A stretch of DNA of 64,000 nt from Aeromicrobium yanjiei (GTDB lineage: Bacteria; Actinomycetota; Actinomycetes; Propionibacteriales; Nocardioidaceae): positions 1,674,001-1,738,000 of the forward strand of contig NZ_CP045737.1 of NCBI RefSeq assembly GCF_009649075.1, written 5' to 3'. A model generated the notes under the pieces. The model had not been told where the DNA came from. It searched no databases and saw nothing but the letters and a program-made list of their open reading frames with translations. The position numbers and the translations under genes were made by a program. The first letter of the stretch is position 1. Each line of letters begins with the position of its first letter. Below, piece by piece: positions 17,546 to 26,287 of the stretch.

Positions 17546-18567
17546 CATAGCAGGCCCACGCTCTCCGCATGCCGGCGAACCGCCGAGCTGTCGGCGGCCA
17601 GCACGAACGGCACATCCGGGGCCCAGCCCTGCGCGATCTGCTCCACCGTGCCGTCACCCGGGTCGAGACGGACCTCGCGGATGTACACCGCGAGAATCCT
17701 GCCGGGGTACGAGCGGACGATGTCGGCGTAGATCGCGGGGTCCTTCTCGCCGGAGTCGCCGATCAGCACGAACTGCAGGTCCGGGTGCAGGTCCAGGATC
17801 TCGCGGATGCGCCCGTGCTTGTCCTCCCTGCCGGCGTGGGTACCGAGCAGGTCACGCAGCAGAAGGGGGCCGCGAGGGAACTCGTGGTGCTCGAGGAACG
17901 CGGTCAGGAACGCGTGCAGGTTCCAGGGGCTCGACGAGACGTAGAAGACCGGATTCGTGTCGCCGGCCGCGAGATCGCGGTAGAGCGCCGCAGCCCCCGG
18001 GAACGCCTCACGGGTGAGCTCCGAGCCCGCGAGCGTGTGCAGGACCATCTGGCCGACCCGCTGCACCCCGGTCTTGATGACGGTGTCGTCCACGTCGGAC
18101 AGGATCCCCAGGCGGGCGGACGGACCCGGGACACGGACGTCGACCGTGGTGCTGGTGCCCGGTCCGGGGAGGAAGCCTCGGTACTCCCCGTCGAGCGAGA
18201 CCGTCCCGGCAGCCCACGGCGACGGAAGGTGGGTGGCGACGGGGACCGTGACGAGGAAGTAGCCGTCCTCGTCCGAGACGGTCCGGATCTGCGTCCCGCC
18301 GACCTCGACCCGGAGCGGGACCCCCGGCAGCTCCCGGGTCATGAAGTTCTGGACGCCGCGGCGCACCGCGGCGCCGACGCCCTCGCCCTCGGCCGCCCGG
18401 GTCGGCGGCGGATTGTCCAGGACGCGTCCCCGCACGACCACGCCGGCGGGACCGCCGTGCCCGCCGTACGACTCGATCCGAAACGTCGTGGGTGCCGAGC
18501 GAGGTGAGAGGAGGGGCGTCGACTCCAGGAACCGCTCGATCTTCGTGACCCACCGGCTCGCACCCAT
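17545..18567 (-). CDS. APP1-type phosphatase (DUF2183), HAD-like phosphatidate phosphatase domain
   Basis: A 340-residue protein. The N-terminal half (about residues 25-145) contains a beta-rich segment with VVVRGRVLDNP and DEDGYFLVTV. The catalytic APP1 domain begins with ILSDVDDTVIKTG, the DxDxT nucleophile motif of HAD-type phosphatidate phosphatases, and continues with FYVSSSPWNLHAFL and FVLIGDSGEKDPAIY, the acidic motif that closes the site. Fungal App1 dephosphorylates phosphatidic acid; the bacterial substrate is unproven. ATG 18567 starts MGASRWV. It is divergent from trpF with 41 bases between starts. Confidence 0.85.
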   Translation of the reverse strand: MGASRWVTKIERFLESTPLLSPRSAPTTFRIESYGGHGGPAGVVVRGRVLDNPPPTRAAEGEGVGAAVRRGVQNFMTRELPGVPLRVEVGGTQIRTVSDEDGYFLVTVPVATHLPSPWAAGTVSLDGEYRGFLPGPGTSTTVDVRVPGPSARLGILSDVDDTVIKTGVQRVGQMVLHTLAGSELTREAFPGAAALYRDLAAGDTNPVFYVSSSPWNLHAFLTAFLEHHEFPRGPLLLRDLLGTHAGREDKHGRIREILDLHPDLQFVLIGDSGEKDPAIYADIVRSYPGRILAVYIREVRLDPGDGTVEQIAQGWAPDVPFVLAADSSAVRRHAESVGLL

Positions 18568-18608
18568 GCCGCCACCGTAGCGCCACGGTCGTGCGAGAGG
18601 ATGCGGGC

Positions 18609-19214
18609 ATGTACGTGAAGATCTGCGGCCTGCGTGAGCCCGAACACGTGGACGTCGCCGTCGAGGCCGGTGCGCGCGCGGTCGGCGTCGTGATGAACGA
18701 GACCAGCTCGCGACGAGCGACCGATACGGAGGCGGCCGCCGTCGTCTCCGCAGCGGCTGGGCGGGTCGACACGGTGCTCGTCGTCAACGACATGCCGGCC
18801 GCCGACGCCGCGCAGACCGCCCGCCGGCTCGGCTTCGACATCCTCCAGCTGCACGGCCCCGCCTATGGTCGCGCCGACTTCGTCGCGGCGCTGTCGGTGT
18901 TGCCCCGCGTCTGGCGAGCGACGTCGCTGGCCACGGCCCCGTCCCTGCAGGTCGGCGCGCACGGCGAGGAGATCCTGCTGCTGGACTCCCCGAGCCCCGG
19001 TTCGGGCGAGCGTTGGGACTCCTCGTCCCTGGCCGCCGATGCGCCGGCCGGCACGTGGCTGCTGGCCGGCGGGCTCACGCCCGGCAACGTGGCCGACGCG
19101 GTGCGCGCCGTGCAGCCGTGGGGCGTCGACGTCTCCAGCGGCGTCGAGACGGCGCCCGGGCTCAAGGACGGCGACCTGATCTCGGCCTTCGTGCGTGCCG
19201 CGCTGCAGGCCTGA
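18609..19214 (+). CDS. trpF: Phosphoribosylanthranilate isomerase
   Basis: Catalyses the Amadori rearrangement of phosphoribosylanthranilate in tryptophan synthesis. The catalytic Cys is in VKICGLR near the start, and the catalytic Asp is in ILLLDS before SPGSGERWD. The QLHG motif and the phosphate-binding end LAGGLTPGNVADAV and GVDVSSGVET are all present. Length is 201 residues, normal for the family. I use ATG 18609 (MYVKICG) because GAGAGG lies upstream; an earlier ATG-like start at 18591 adds six residues. No other trp gene is nearby. Confidence 0.93.
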   Translation: MYVKICGLREPEHVDVAVEAGARAVGVVMNETSSRRATDTEAAAVVSAAAGRVDTVLVVNDMPAADAAQTARRLGFDILQLHGPAYGRADFVAALSVLPRVWRATSLATAPSLQVGAHGEEILLLDSPSPGSGERWDSSSLAADAPAGTWLLAGGLTPGNVADAVRAVQPWGVDVSSGVETAPGLKDGDLISAFVRAALQA

Positions 19215-19267
19215 CGCACGCCGCGCGTTTCACGCATCTTTGACGGTGGCGGGCTACCGTGCCGACC

Positions 19268-20767
19268 ATGAGGAGGCTGGCCGGCCCGTTGCTGTCCGCA
19301 CTGGTCGTCACCGCCGTCATCGCGACGGCCCCCGGACCGGCAGCGTCGGCAGGCGTCGCCGACGTTGTCGCAGGTGCCGACGTCATCACCACGGAGACGC
19401 AGCTGCGAGCGGCGTGGGCCGACCCCCGCCGCACGAAGCTCGAGATCGGCGCGAACATCGTCCTGCGCGACTGCGAGGCCGGTGACCCGATCCGCGAGAC
19501 CGCGTACCCGGTGCTCGTCGAGGGGAACGACCACTCGATCCGGCAGACCTGCTTCGAGCAGCGGCTGCTGCGTCAGGACAGCACGGGTTACATCCTGCTG
19601 CGGGGTCTCACCCTCAGCCGAGGCGGCTCCGACGGTCCTGGAGCAGCCGTCACGACCCGGGGCGAGATCAGGGTCGAGAGCAGCGTGATCCGGCAGAACC
19701 TCGCCGAGGAGCCCGGCGGTGGGATCTTCTCGATGCGCGGTGCCACGATCGTCGACTCGGTGATGACGGGCAACCTCGCCAACGACGACGGCGGGGCCGT
19801 CTACGCCAGGCGAGGAGGGGTCAGGGTCTACGACTCGACCCTCAGCAACAACCTGGTGGACGGCTCGGGAGGCGCGATCGGCTCCACCGGCGACGTCGTC
19901 GTGGTGCGGTCGCACGTCGACGGCAACACCACCGACGGTGACGGCGGGGCGATCTACACCGACGAGGACGGCGACGTGACGGTCGTCGACTCCACCGTCG
20001 ACGGCAGCGACGCCGACGGACCCGGCGGGGCGATCTTCACCCTCGACGGGGACGTGGCGATCTACGGCTCCACCCTCATCGGCAACCGCGCCGACGACCG
20101 GGGCGGGGCGATCTCGGGCGAGGCCGACGTGCTGCTGGTGAACACCACCCTGGCGCGGAACTTCGCGAGCGCCCACGTGGGAGGAGCGGTCTGGAGCCGG
20201 GGCGACATGACCCTGGTGGGCTCGACGGTGGCGGACAACTACGCGGAGGGCCAGGGCGGTGGCGTGCTCGCAGCGGGACGCCTCTCCGTGGTCAGCTCGA
20301 CCGTGTCGTCCAACTCGGCCAGCTCGGCTGCGAACCTTGCCTCCGGGCACGGCCTGGTGATGTTCGGGAGCATCATCGGTCCAGCCGGCACGCGCGGCGG
20401 CATGGTGCCGACGACCCGGAACTGCGTGAGCGGCGAAACGACGGGCTCGACCTACAACGTCGTCACCGACCAGAGCTGCAAGCTGGACGATCCCACGAAC
20501 GTGGTCGGTGTCGGTGACCTCCAGATCGACGGCCTGGAGCTGGACCCGGACAGCCGGATGCTCGTGCCGCGACCGGGCAGCCCGGTGCTCGACGTGATCC
20601 CGGAGGCGGACTGCCACCCGGTCATCGCTGCCCCCGAGGCACCCGACTTCCTGTTGAGCCAGCACGTCGACTGGCGTGCGGCAGCCTCGATGGACGGAGC
20701 AGGGCGCGTACGGCCGCAGGGCACGGCCTGCGACGTGGGCGCCGCTGAGCCCGGGTCCGATCGATGA
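19268..20767 (+). CDS. Secreted right-handed beta-helix (parallel repeat) protein
   Basis: A 499-residue exported protein with a signal peptide (RRLAGPLLSALVVTAVIATA, cleavage near residue 28). Residues from about 150 to 370 contain eight consecutive coils of about 25 residues, each opening with GGAI/GGAV/GGGI and carrying a V-x-x-S-T-(L/V)-x-x-N core (STLSNN, STVDGS, STLIGN, STVADN, STVSSN). This is the pattern of pectate-lyase-like or polymorphic-membrane-protein-like helices. No catalytic residues are recognised, so adhesion or surface structure is as likely as polysaccharide cleavage. Its stop overlaps the next start (ATGA), so the two secreted proteins are made together. Confidence 0.85.
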   Translation: MRRLAGPLLSALVVTAVIATAPGPAASAGVADVVAGADVITTETQLRAAWADPRRTKLEIGANIVLRDCEAGDPIRETAYPVLVEGNDHSIRQTCFEQRLLRQDSTGYILLRGLTLSRGGSDGPGAAVTTRGEIRVESSVIRQNLAEEPGGGIFSMRGATIVDSVMTGNLANDDGGAVYARRGGVRVYDSTLSNNLVDGSGGAIGSTGDVVVVRSHVDGNTTDGDGGAIYTDEDGDVTVVDSTVDGSDADGPGGAIFTLDGDVAIYGSTLIGNRADDRGGAISGEADVLLVNTTLARNFASAHVGGAVWSRGDMTLVGSTVADNYAEGQGGGVLAAGRLSVVSSTVSSNSASSAANLASGHGLVMFGSIIGPAGTRGGMVPTTRNCVSGETTGSTYNVVTDQSCKLDDPTNVVGVGDLQIDGLELDPDSRMLVPRPGSPVLDVIPEADCHPVIAAPEAPDFLLSQHVDWRAAASMDGAGRVRPQGTACDVGAAEPGSDR

Positions 20768-22017
20768 GGGGCCGGACGGGGTTGGTCCTGCTGCTCGGCG
20801 TCGTCCTGGCCGGGGGAGCGCCCCACCTCGATGCCGATCCCATGGCGGGCACCGCCGTCGTGCGCGGCGACGCCGGTGCGAGCCAGCAGGTGTCGCTGGC
20901 AGAGGCGGGCCGGGCGACGACCCGAAGCACGCCGACGTCGCGCAGGAAGGCACGTCGGACCCGCCAGATCCTGAGGCTGGAGGCAGCAGTGCGGGCCACG
21001 AACCCCGCGATCGCGTCCAGGGACCGCGCCGCCCGCAACCTCGCAACCTGGCTGCGCTGCGTGAGCAGCGTCGGCATCGATGAGGCCGGCGAACCGGCCC
21101 GCGGATCGGGCTTCGCCCTCGACGCGCGCGACGGGACGGGGGAGAGCAACCGGCGTGCCCTGACCGTCCACCGCGGAGCGGGACGACCGATGTGGACCTT
21201 GCTGACGTTCAGGCGGACCGGGTCCTGTCGCAGCGCCCCGACCCGAACGGGTGGAACCGCAGATGCGGCCCGCCGGGTCACCAGCCCGCCGAGCGCGAAG
21301 GTCCGGACGCTCACCACCCGGCAGGCCACGCGGCGGGTGGCCGCGCTGCGTCGCGCGGTCGACCGGCTCGAGCAGCGTGTCCGCCGCGACGAGACGGCGT
21401 TCGACCGGTGGGACGAGTGGGAGTCGTGCCTGGAGTGGCTGCCCACCACCCAGCGCGGTGACGCGGCGCAAGACATGGGATTCCGCTACGAGACCCCCAC
21501 GCAACGGGGCCATCTCCCCGCGATCGGCATCGACCACTCGAGCTGGGACGACCCCGACTACCAGCTGCTCGCCTTCAAGGGCGCCGCGCTCCCGTTCACG
21601 AGGGGAGCCGCAGGCTGCGACCGCGACCCGGGGGAGTCGGCCGACCGTGTCGCGGTGGCCGGGTCGACCGCCGCTGCCAAGAAGAAGGGATCGAGGCTCG
21701 ACCGACGCATCGCCAACCTCAAGGAGGACCTGCAGGACGTCCGCGAGGACGTCGCGGACCTGCAGAGCCCGATCGAGGACTTCCAGCAGTTCGACGAGTG
21801 CATGTACACCGTGGGGGTGTCCGAGACGGGGGTGGGCCGGGGCACCTCGGGCTACGTCTTCACCGGGACGGATGGCAGGAGGTGGTTGCGCTCGGCACTG
21901 TCGTTCGACCTGGACGGGTTCGACCTGCCGCAGCACGACGTCCTTGCCTTCCCGGGCGAGGAGCCACCGCAGATCGAGTGCAACGAGGATGCCGGCGGGG
22001 TCGACACCGACGAGTGA
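20764..22017 (+). CDS. Secreted protein with three internal modules, unknown function
   Basis: A 417-residue exported protein (signal peptide MRGRTGLVLLLGVVLAGGA). It reads as three degenerate copies of one module of about 130 residues. Each copy has a charged helical stretch (RRTRQILRLEAAV; RRVAALRRAVDRLEQRV; RIANLKEDLQDVREDV), an aromatic-rich Cys (NLATWLRC; WDEWESC; QQFDEC), a Gly-rich turn (GSGF; DMGF; TSGYVF), a hydrophobic strand (LLTF; LLAF; VLAF) and a second Cys (GSCRS; AGCDR; IECNE). The paired cysteines would suit disulphides outside the cell. I know no named family for it. It is translationally coupled to the beta-helix protein. Confidence 0.75.
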   Translation: MRGRTGLVLLLGVVLAGGAPHLDADPMAGTAVVRGDAGASQQVSLAEAGRATTRSTPTSRRKARRTRQILRLEAAVRATNPAIASRDRAARNLATWLRCVSSVGIDEAGEPARGSGFALDARDGTGESNRRALTVHRGAGRPMWTLLTFRRTGSCRSAPTRTGGTADAARRVTSPPSAKVRTLTTRQATRRVAALRRAVDRLEQRVRRDETAFDRWDEWESCLEWLPTTQRGDAAQDMGFRYETPTQRGHLPAIGIDHSSWDDPDYQLLAFKGAALPFTRGAAGCDRDPGESADRVAVAGSTAAAKKKGSRLDRRIANLKEDLQDVREDVADLQSPIEDFQQFDECMYTVGVSETGVGRGTSGYVFTGTDGRRWLRSALSFDLDGFDLPQHDVLAFPGEEPPQIECNEDAGGVDTDE

Positions 22018-22022
22018 ACCCA

Positions 22023-22037
22023 GGGGACATGGTCCCC
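22023..22037. promoter_or_regulatory. Perfect palindrome GGGGAC-ATG-GTCCCC upstream of the LuxR regulator
   Basis: Six-base arms with a 3-base centre, 84 bases before the regulator start. It resembles the 13-base palindrome at 30428-30440 (GGGAC-GCT-GTCCC). The half-site GGGAC is that of DosR boxes, but the spacer is one base short. Confidence 0.4.
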
Positions 22038-22120
22038 GCGCACCGGGTCGCTGTCCCCTTCGGGGCGAGCGCAGGCACGCATACGTTCGAGGTCCTGCTC
22101 ACCTCACAGGGGGATCAACG

Positions 22121-24352
22121 ATGCCTGTTGCGCTCGGCGGCGACATGGGGCTGGATGCGGTCATCCTTGACGTCAAGCTCTCAGTTCCAGGACGTCGTCC
22201 CGGTCTCGTGACCCGTGCGGCGCTGACGGACGCGAGGTGGGACGCCGAGGCAGCCACTGTCGGCGTCACCGCGCCGGCAGGCTACGGGAAGTCCACGCTG
22301 TTGATCGAGCGGGCCCACGTCGAGGGTCGGAAGGTCGGGTGGATCTCGCTCGATGCGATCGACGACCATCCGAGCACGCTGCTCTTCTTGCTCGCGTCGG
22401 CATTCGAGCGAGCGGTTCCGGCGCACAGTGGTCTCGCCGCCGCCATCAGCGGCGTGGGCGCCGCAGCGCTGAGGTCGGGCACCCTGCGTCTCGCGGCGGC
22501 CTTCCAACAGGCGTCGGCACCGTTCGTCCTCCTGATCGATGACCTGCACGAGCTCAGGTCGCCCGAATGCCACGACGTCCTGGGCGTCGTGCTGGCCGCA
22601 ATTCCCATGGGCTGCCAAGTGGTGACGGCCAGCCGGCACGAACAACCGCACCTTGCTGGTCTGCGCGTGGCAGGAGGCGTGGTCGAGCTCGCAGCCCGGG
22701 ATCTCACCCTCGACGCGGCTGCGGCAGAGCGGATCTTCGCCACGGCCGGCATCTCGATCGATCTCCGCCGGGCACATGAGGTCGTCGAACGGACCGAGGG
22801 CTGGCCGGCAGGGCTTCAGCTGGCGGCTCTCGTTGCGCGTGAGGAGGAGGACGGGGCGCCGAGCGTGATCGGGACGGACCGCTACGTCTCCGACTACTTG
22901 GAGCGCGAGGTCTTCCGGCGGCTCGAGCCGGCCGAGCAACGATTCCTGCGCCGCACCGCCGTTCTCGACGAGTTGCACGGCCCGCTGTGCGGTGCCGTCC
23001 TGGGGGAGCCGGAGGCCCAGGACCGCCTGCGAGACCTTGAGGCGTCGAGCGCGTTCCTCGTGCCGCTGGACCGGCGAAGGGAGCGGTACCGCTGCCACAC
23101 CCTCTTCCGTGAGTTCCTCCTCGGTGAGCTTCATCGGCACGAGCCGGAGCTGATCGAGGAGCTGCACCTGCGGGCTGCGGACTGGTTCGAGTCCCACGAC
23201 GCACCGGCGGCGGCCGTGGAACACCTCCTGGGCACTCACGAGCAGCGCAGGTGCACCGAGCTGGTCGCCGAGCTCGTGCAGTCCGAGTACGGGAGTGGAC
23301 ACGCATCGACAGTCCAACGGTGGATGAAGACGCTCGGCCACCCCGCTATCGAGGCGTACCCGCCACTGGCGGTCCTGGCGGGGTGGGTCGCTGCGTGGGA
23401 GGGCGGGACCGTCGAGGCCCTGCGGTGGGCGGCGGTGGCGGACGACGCCTTCCATTCCCTGGCGACGACCGACCGGAGGGCGTCCTTCGCAGCCTCCCGA
23501 TCGGTGCTGCGGGCCATGATGTGTTCCGAGGGTCACGAACAGATGGTGGCCGACGCAGAGCTCGCCTCAGGCGACGAGGAGTGGAGCGTGTGGCGCCCAT
23601 CTGCCCTCTGCGTCCTCGCGGAGGCCCGCCTGCTCGCCGGCGAGCCAGCTCGTGCCGAGATGCTGTTCGAGGACGCGACCCGGGTCGGGCTCGCGATGGG
23701 CGACTCGGTCCCGGTCGCCCTCAGCGAGTCGGGCCTGGCCCTCATCTCGATGGATGACGGTCGGTGGGACGAGGCATCCGAGCACGTTGAGCTCGCGCTG
23801 AGCACGATCGAACAGCACCACCTGGATGACTGTGCGATCAGTCTGATGCCGCGCGCGGTCGCGGCTCGACTGGCCGTGCACCAGGCGGACCTGACCCAGG
23901 CCGACCTCCAGATCGCGCGCGCCATGAGGGCCAGGTCGGCGTCCACGTTCGTGTTCCCGTGCCTCGCCGCGAGGGGCCGGCTCCAGCTCGCCCGAGCGTG
24001 CTGGACCCGCGGTGACTACGAGGGCGCCAGGGTCCTTCTGCGGGAGATCGACGATGTTCTCCGACGCCGTCCGGGGCTGGGAACGCTGGTCGGTGAGATC
24101 GCCGCGTTCCGTGAGATGACGACGTCCGCAACCCCCGGCACCGCGCCCCGTGGGGTGGCTCTGACCCCGGCGGAGCTGCGCGTCCTTCCCTATCTCCAAA
24201 CTCACCTGCGGATCGCCGACATCGCTCAACGCCTCCACGTGTCTCGTAACACCGTCGCCTCCGAGGTCTCAGCGGTGTACCGCAAGCTCGGCGTCACCTC
24301 GCGCGGCGAGGCAGTCAGTCAGGCAACGCTGCTGGGTCTGCTGGGAGGGTGA
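22121..24352 (+). CDS. Large ATP-binding LuxR-family (MalT/LAL-type) transcriptional regulator
   Basis: A 743-residue STAND/LAL-type regulator. The P-loop APAGYGKST is near residue 50, with a Walker B-like FVLLIDDLHEL near 140. The middle third is helical and TPR-like (AWEGGTVEALRWA, ALSESGLALISMDDGRWDEA). The C-terminal LuxR HTH (about 680-743) starts LTPAELRVLPYL and has IADIAQRLHVSRNTVASEVSAVYRKLG. Such proteins bind an inducer and ATP, oligomerise and activate promoters. ATG 22121 follows AGGGGGA at 7 bases. It faces the glutamate decarboxylase operon head-on and is a candidate regulator of it, though only by position. Confidence 0.88.
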   Translation: MPVALGGDMGLDAVILDVKLSVPGRRPGLVTRAALTDARWDAEAATVGVTAPAGYGKSTLLIERAHVEGRKVGWISLDAIDDHPSTLLFLLASAFERAVPAHSGLAAAISGVGAAALRSGTLRLAAAFQQASAPFVLLIDDLHELRSPECHDVLGVVLAAIPMGCQVVTASRHEQPHLAGLRVAGGVVELAARDLTLDAAAAERIFATAGISIDLRRAHEVVERTEGWPAGLQLAALVAREEEDGAPSVIGTDRYVSDYLEREVFRRLEPAEQRFLRRTAVLDELHGPLCGAVLGEPEAQDRLRDLEASSAFLVPLDRRRERYRCHTLFREFLLGELHRHEPELIEELHLRAADWFESHDAPAAAVEHLLGTHEQRRCTELVAELVQSEYGSGHASTVQRWMKTLGHPAIEAYPPLAVLAGWVAAWEGGTVEALRWAAVADDAFHSLATTDRRASFAASRSVLRAMMCSEGHEQMVADAELASGDEEWSVWRPSALCVLAEARLLAGEPARAEMLFEDATRVGLAMGDSVPVALSESGLALISMDDGRWDEASEHVELALSTIEQHHLDDCAISLMPRAVAARLAVHQADLTQADLQIARAMRARSASTFVFPCLAARGRLQLARACWTRGDYEGARVLLREIDDVLRRRPGLGTLVGEIAAFREMTTSATPGTAPRGVALTPAELRVLPYLQTHLRIADIAQRLHVSRNTVASEVSAVYRKLGVTSRGEAVSQATLLGLLGG

Positions 24353-24376
24353 GCCCGGCCCCGGCCGGGCTCACCC
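24347..24376. terminator. Bidirectional hairpin between the LuxR regulator and gadB
   Basis: GGGTGAGCCCGGCC at 24347-24360 pairs with GGCCGGGCTCACCC at 24363-24376: 14 perfect pairs around a 2-base centre, between convergent genes. No T tract on either side. Confidence 0.65.
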
Positions 24377-24382
24377 CTGCCA

Positions 24383-25771
24383 TCAGTGGTGGAAACTGGT
24401 TCCCTCCTCGGCCGTCAGGGACTCCTTGGGTCCGTGCTTGTCGAGTACCGCCAGCGACCGGCGGTAGTCATCGAGCAGAAGCGAGGCCATGTCCCGGCTG
24501 AAGTCGTGACGCACCAGGATGCGCTGGATGGCCAGGTCCTCCCGATCGGGGGGCAACGTGTACGCGGGAACCTGCCAGCCGCGAGTGCGGAGCCGATCGG
24601 CCAGGTCGAACAGGTTGAATCCGTGGTCGATGCCCTCCTTGAGCTTCCAGGTGAGTCCCGGGATGCCGCCGCGGCCGTCGTAGATCATCTCGAACGGACC
24701 CATCTGGGCGATCTCGTCGGCGAGGTACCGTGCTGTCTCATAGCCCGCCTGGTGCACCTTGCGGTACCCCTCGCGGCCCAGGCGCAGGAAGTTGTAGTAC
24801 TGCGCCACGATCTGCCCCCCGGGGCGTGAGAAGTTCAGCGCGAACACGGCCATGTCACCGCCGAGGTAGTTGACATGGAAGACCAAGTCGTCCGGCAGTT
24901 CCTCGGCATCTCGCCACACGACCCACCCCACGCCCAGTGGTGCCAGGCCGAACTTGTGCCCCGAGGCATTGATCGACTTGACGCGCGGCAGCCGGAAGTC
25001 CCAGATCAGGTCCGGCTCGACGAACGGGGCGATGAATCCGCCACTTGCCCCGTCGACGTGCATCGGGACGTCGAGTCCGGTGTCCTCCTGGAGCTTGTCC
25101 AGCGCCGCTGCGACGTCTGCCACGGGCTCGTACTGGCAGGTGAACGTGACACCCAGCGTCGGGACGACGCCGATCGTGTTCTCGTCGACGCGCTTGAGCA
25201 CTTCCTCGGGGTTCATGAGCAGACGATCTCCCTCCATGGGGATCTCGCGGTGCTCGATGTCCCAGTAGCGGGTGAACTTGTGCCAGCAGATCTGGACCGG
25301 GCCGGTGACCAGGTTGGGCCTGTCGGTGGACTTGCCCTCGGCACGTCGGCGCTCGCGCCACTTCCACAACAGGGCCATCCCGCCGAGCATCGCCGCCTCG
25401 CTCGACCCCGTGGTGGAGGTGCCCATCGTGTCTGCTGATTCCGGGCTGTTCCAGAGGTCGGCAAGCATGTGCACGCAGCGGGCCTCGAGCTCGGCGGTCT
25501 GGGGATATTCGTCTTTGTCGATCATGTTCTTGTCGACCGACAACGCCATCAGCTCGTCGATCTCGGGCTCGACCCACGTCTGGCAGAACGTCGCGAGGTT
25601 CTGGCGCGAGTTCCCGTCAAGCATGAGCTCGTCGTGCACGACCTGGTACACATGCCGCGCCACGTGCTCGTCCGTGGGGAACCGGTACTTGGGCATCGGG
25701 ACCGAGAGGTCGGTCGACGCGAAGACGTCGTCCTCGATGGCCCCGCGGATCGTGTTCTTGTTGTGCAGCAT
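24383..25771 (-). CDS. gadB: Glutamate decarboxylase (PLP-dependent)
   Basis: Converts glutamate to GABA and CO2, consuming a cytoplasmic proton, the core of the GAD acid-resistance system. It is 462 residues long. The PLP lysine is K273 in [14 protein letters not shown]; the Asp that contacts the ring nitrogen is D240 in [25 protein letters not shown] binds the phosphate side. The tail ends TSFHH; in E. coli GadB a C-terminal His caps the active site at neutral pH, so the same switch is possible here. ATG 25771 (MLHNKN) follows GAGGAG at 9 bases. It is the last gene after the antiporter and lipoprotein genes on the minus strand. Confidence 0.95.
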   Translation of the reverse strand: MLHNKNTIRGAIEDDVFASTDLSVPMPKYRFPTDEHVARHVYQVVHDELMLDGNSRQNLATFCQTWVEPEIDELMALSVDKNMIDKDEYPQTAELEARCVHMLADLWNSPESADTMGTSTTGSSEAAMLGGMALLWKWRERRRAEGKSTDRPNLVTGPVQICWHKFTRYWDIEHREIPMEGDRLLMNPEEVLKRVDENTIGVVPTLGVTFTCQYEPVADVAAALDKLQEDTGLDVPMHVDGASGGFIAPFVEPDLIWDFRLPRVKSINASGHKFGLAPLGVGWVVWRDAEELPDDLVFHVNYLGGDMAVFALNFSRPGGQIVAQYYNFLRLGREGYRKVHQAGYETARYLADEIAQMGPFEMIYDGRGGIPGLTWKLKEGIDHGFNLFDLADRLRTRGWQVPAYTLPPDREDLAIQRILVRHDFSRDMASLLLDDYRRSLAVLDKHGPKESLTAEEGTSFHH

Positions 25772-25841
25772 AGGTTTTGCTCCTCGAGTCAGCGCATCGG
25801 TGCGCGATGGGGTGGTGCAGGTGGCAGGTGGTTCTCGTTCG

Positions 25842-26282
25842 CTAGGAGGTCGGGATGGTGTCGTCCGTCTTGAGCTCGCCGAGCACGTCTCGCAGCGAGC
25901 CGGCCTTCTCCGGGCAGTAGGTCGCAATCACGGCCACGTCATAGGCGACGATGCTGGGGTCGAGCCTCACTCGGCGAAGGTTGAGGGAGTTGTTGCCGAA
26001 CTGGGACAAGGACAACTCATGCTGGAGCTCGTTCACGTTCTCGCAGCTCACCCCGCCGTCGGTGCCGTAGAGAGCAGTGGCGGTTTCCTGGTCGACAGGG
26101 GGGAGCTCGAGGCGGGCGAGGTTGGCGTTGAGCTCGTCGGCGAGCCGCTGGGCCCGGGCGCTGCCGGGGTCGCTCGCCGTCCCCGACGGCGTGCACGCTG
26201 AGAGCCCGGCAGCCAGTGCCGCCGCGAGAATCGCCGTGCGCAGCCAGGTGAGACGGGTGGGAGTAGATCGCGTGACGGTCAT
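25842..26282 (-). CDS. Small lipoprotein within the gad operon, unknown function
   Basis: A 146-residue protein with a lipoprotein signal: [17 protein letters not shown], lipobox LSAC, Cys30. The mature part has two cysteines (VSCENVNE and ATYCPEKAG) and the pattern [19 protein letters not shown] do not recognise the family. It starts 5 bases after the antiporter stop and ends 70 bases before gadB, so it is almost certainly co-transcribed with both. A small envelope lipoprotein in a gad operon is unusual. Confidence 0.8.
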   Translation of the reverse strand: MTVTRSTPTRLTWLRTAILAAALAAGLSACTPSGTASDPGSARAQRLADELNANLARLELPPVDQETATALYGTDGGVSCENVNELQHELSLSQFGNNSLNLRRVRLDPSIVAYDVAVIATYCPEKAGSLRDVLGELKTDDTIPTS

Positions 26283-26287
26283 CGGAC

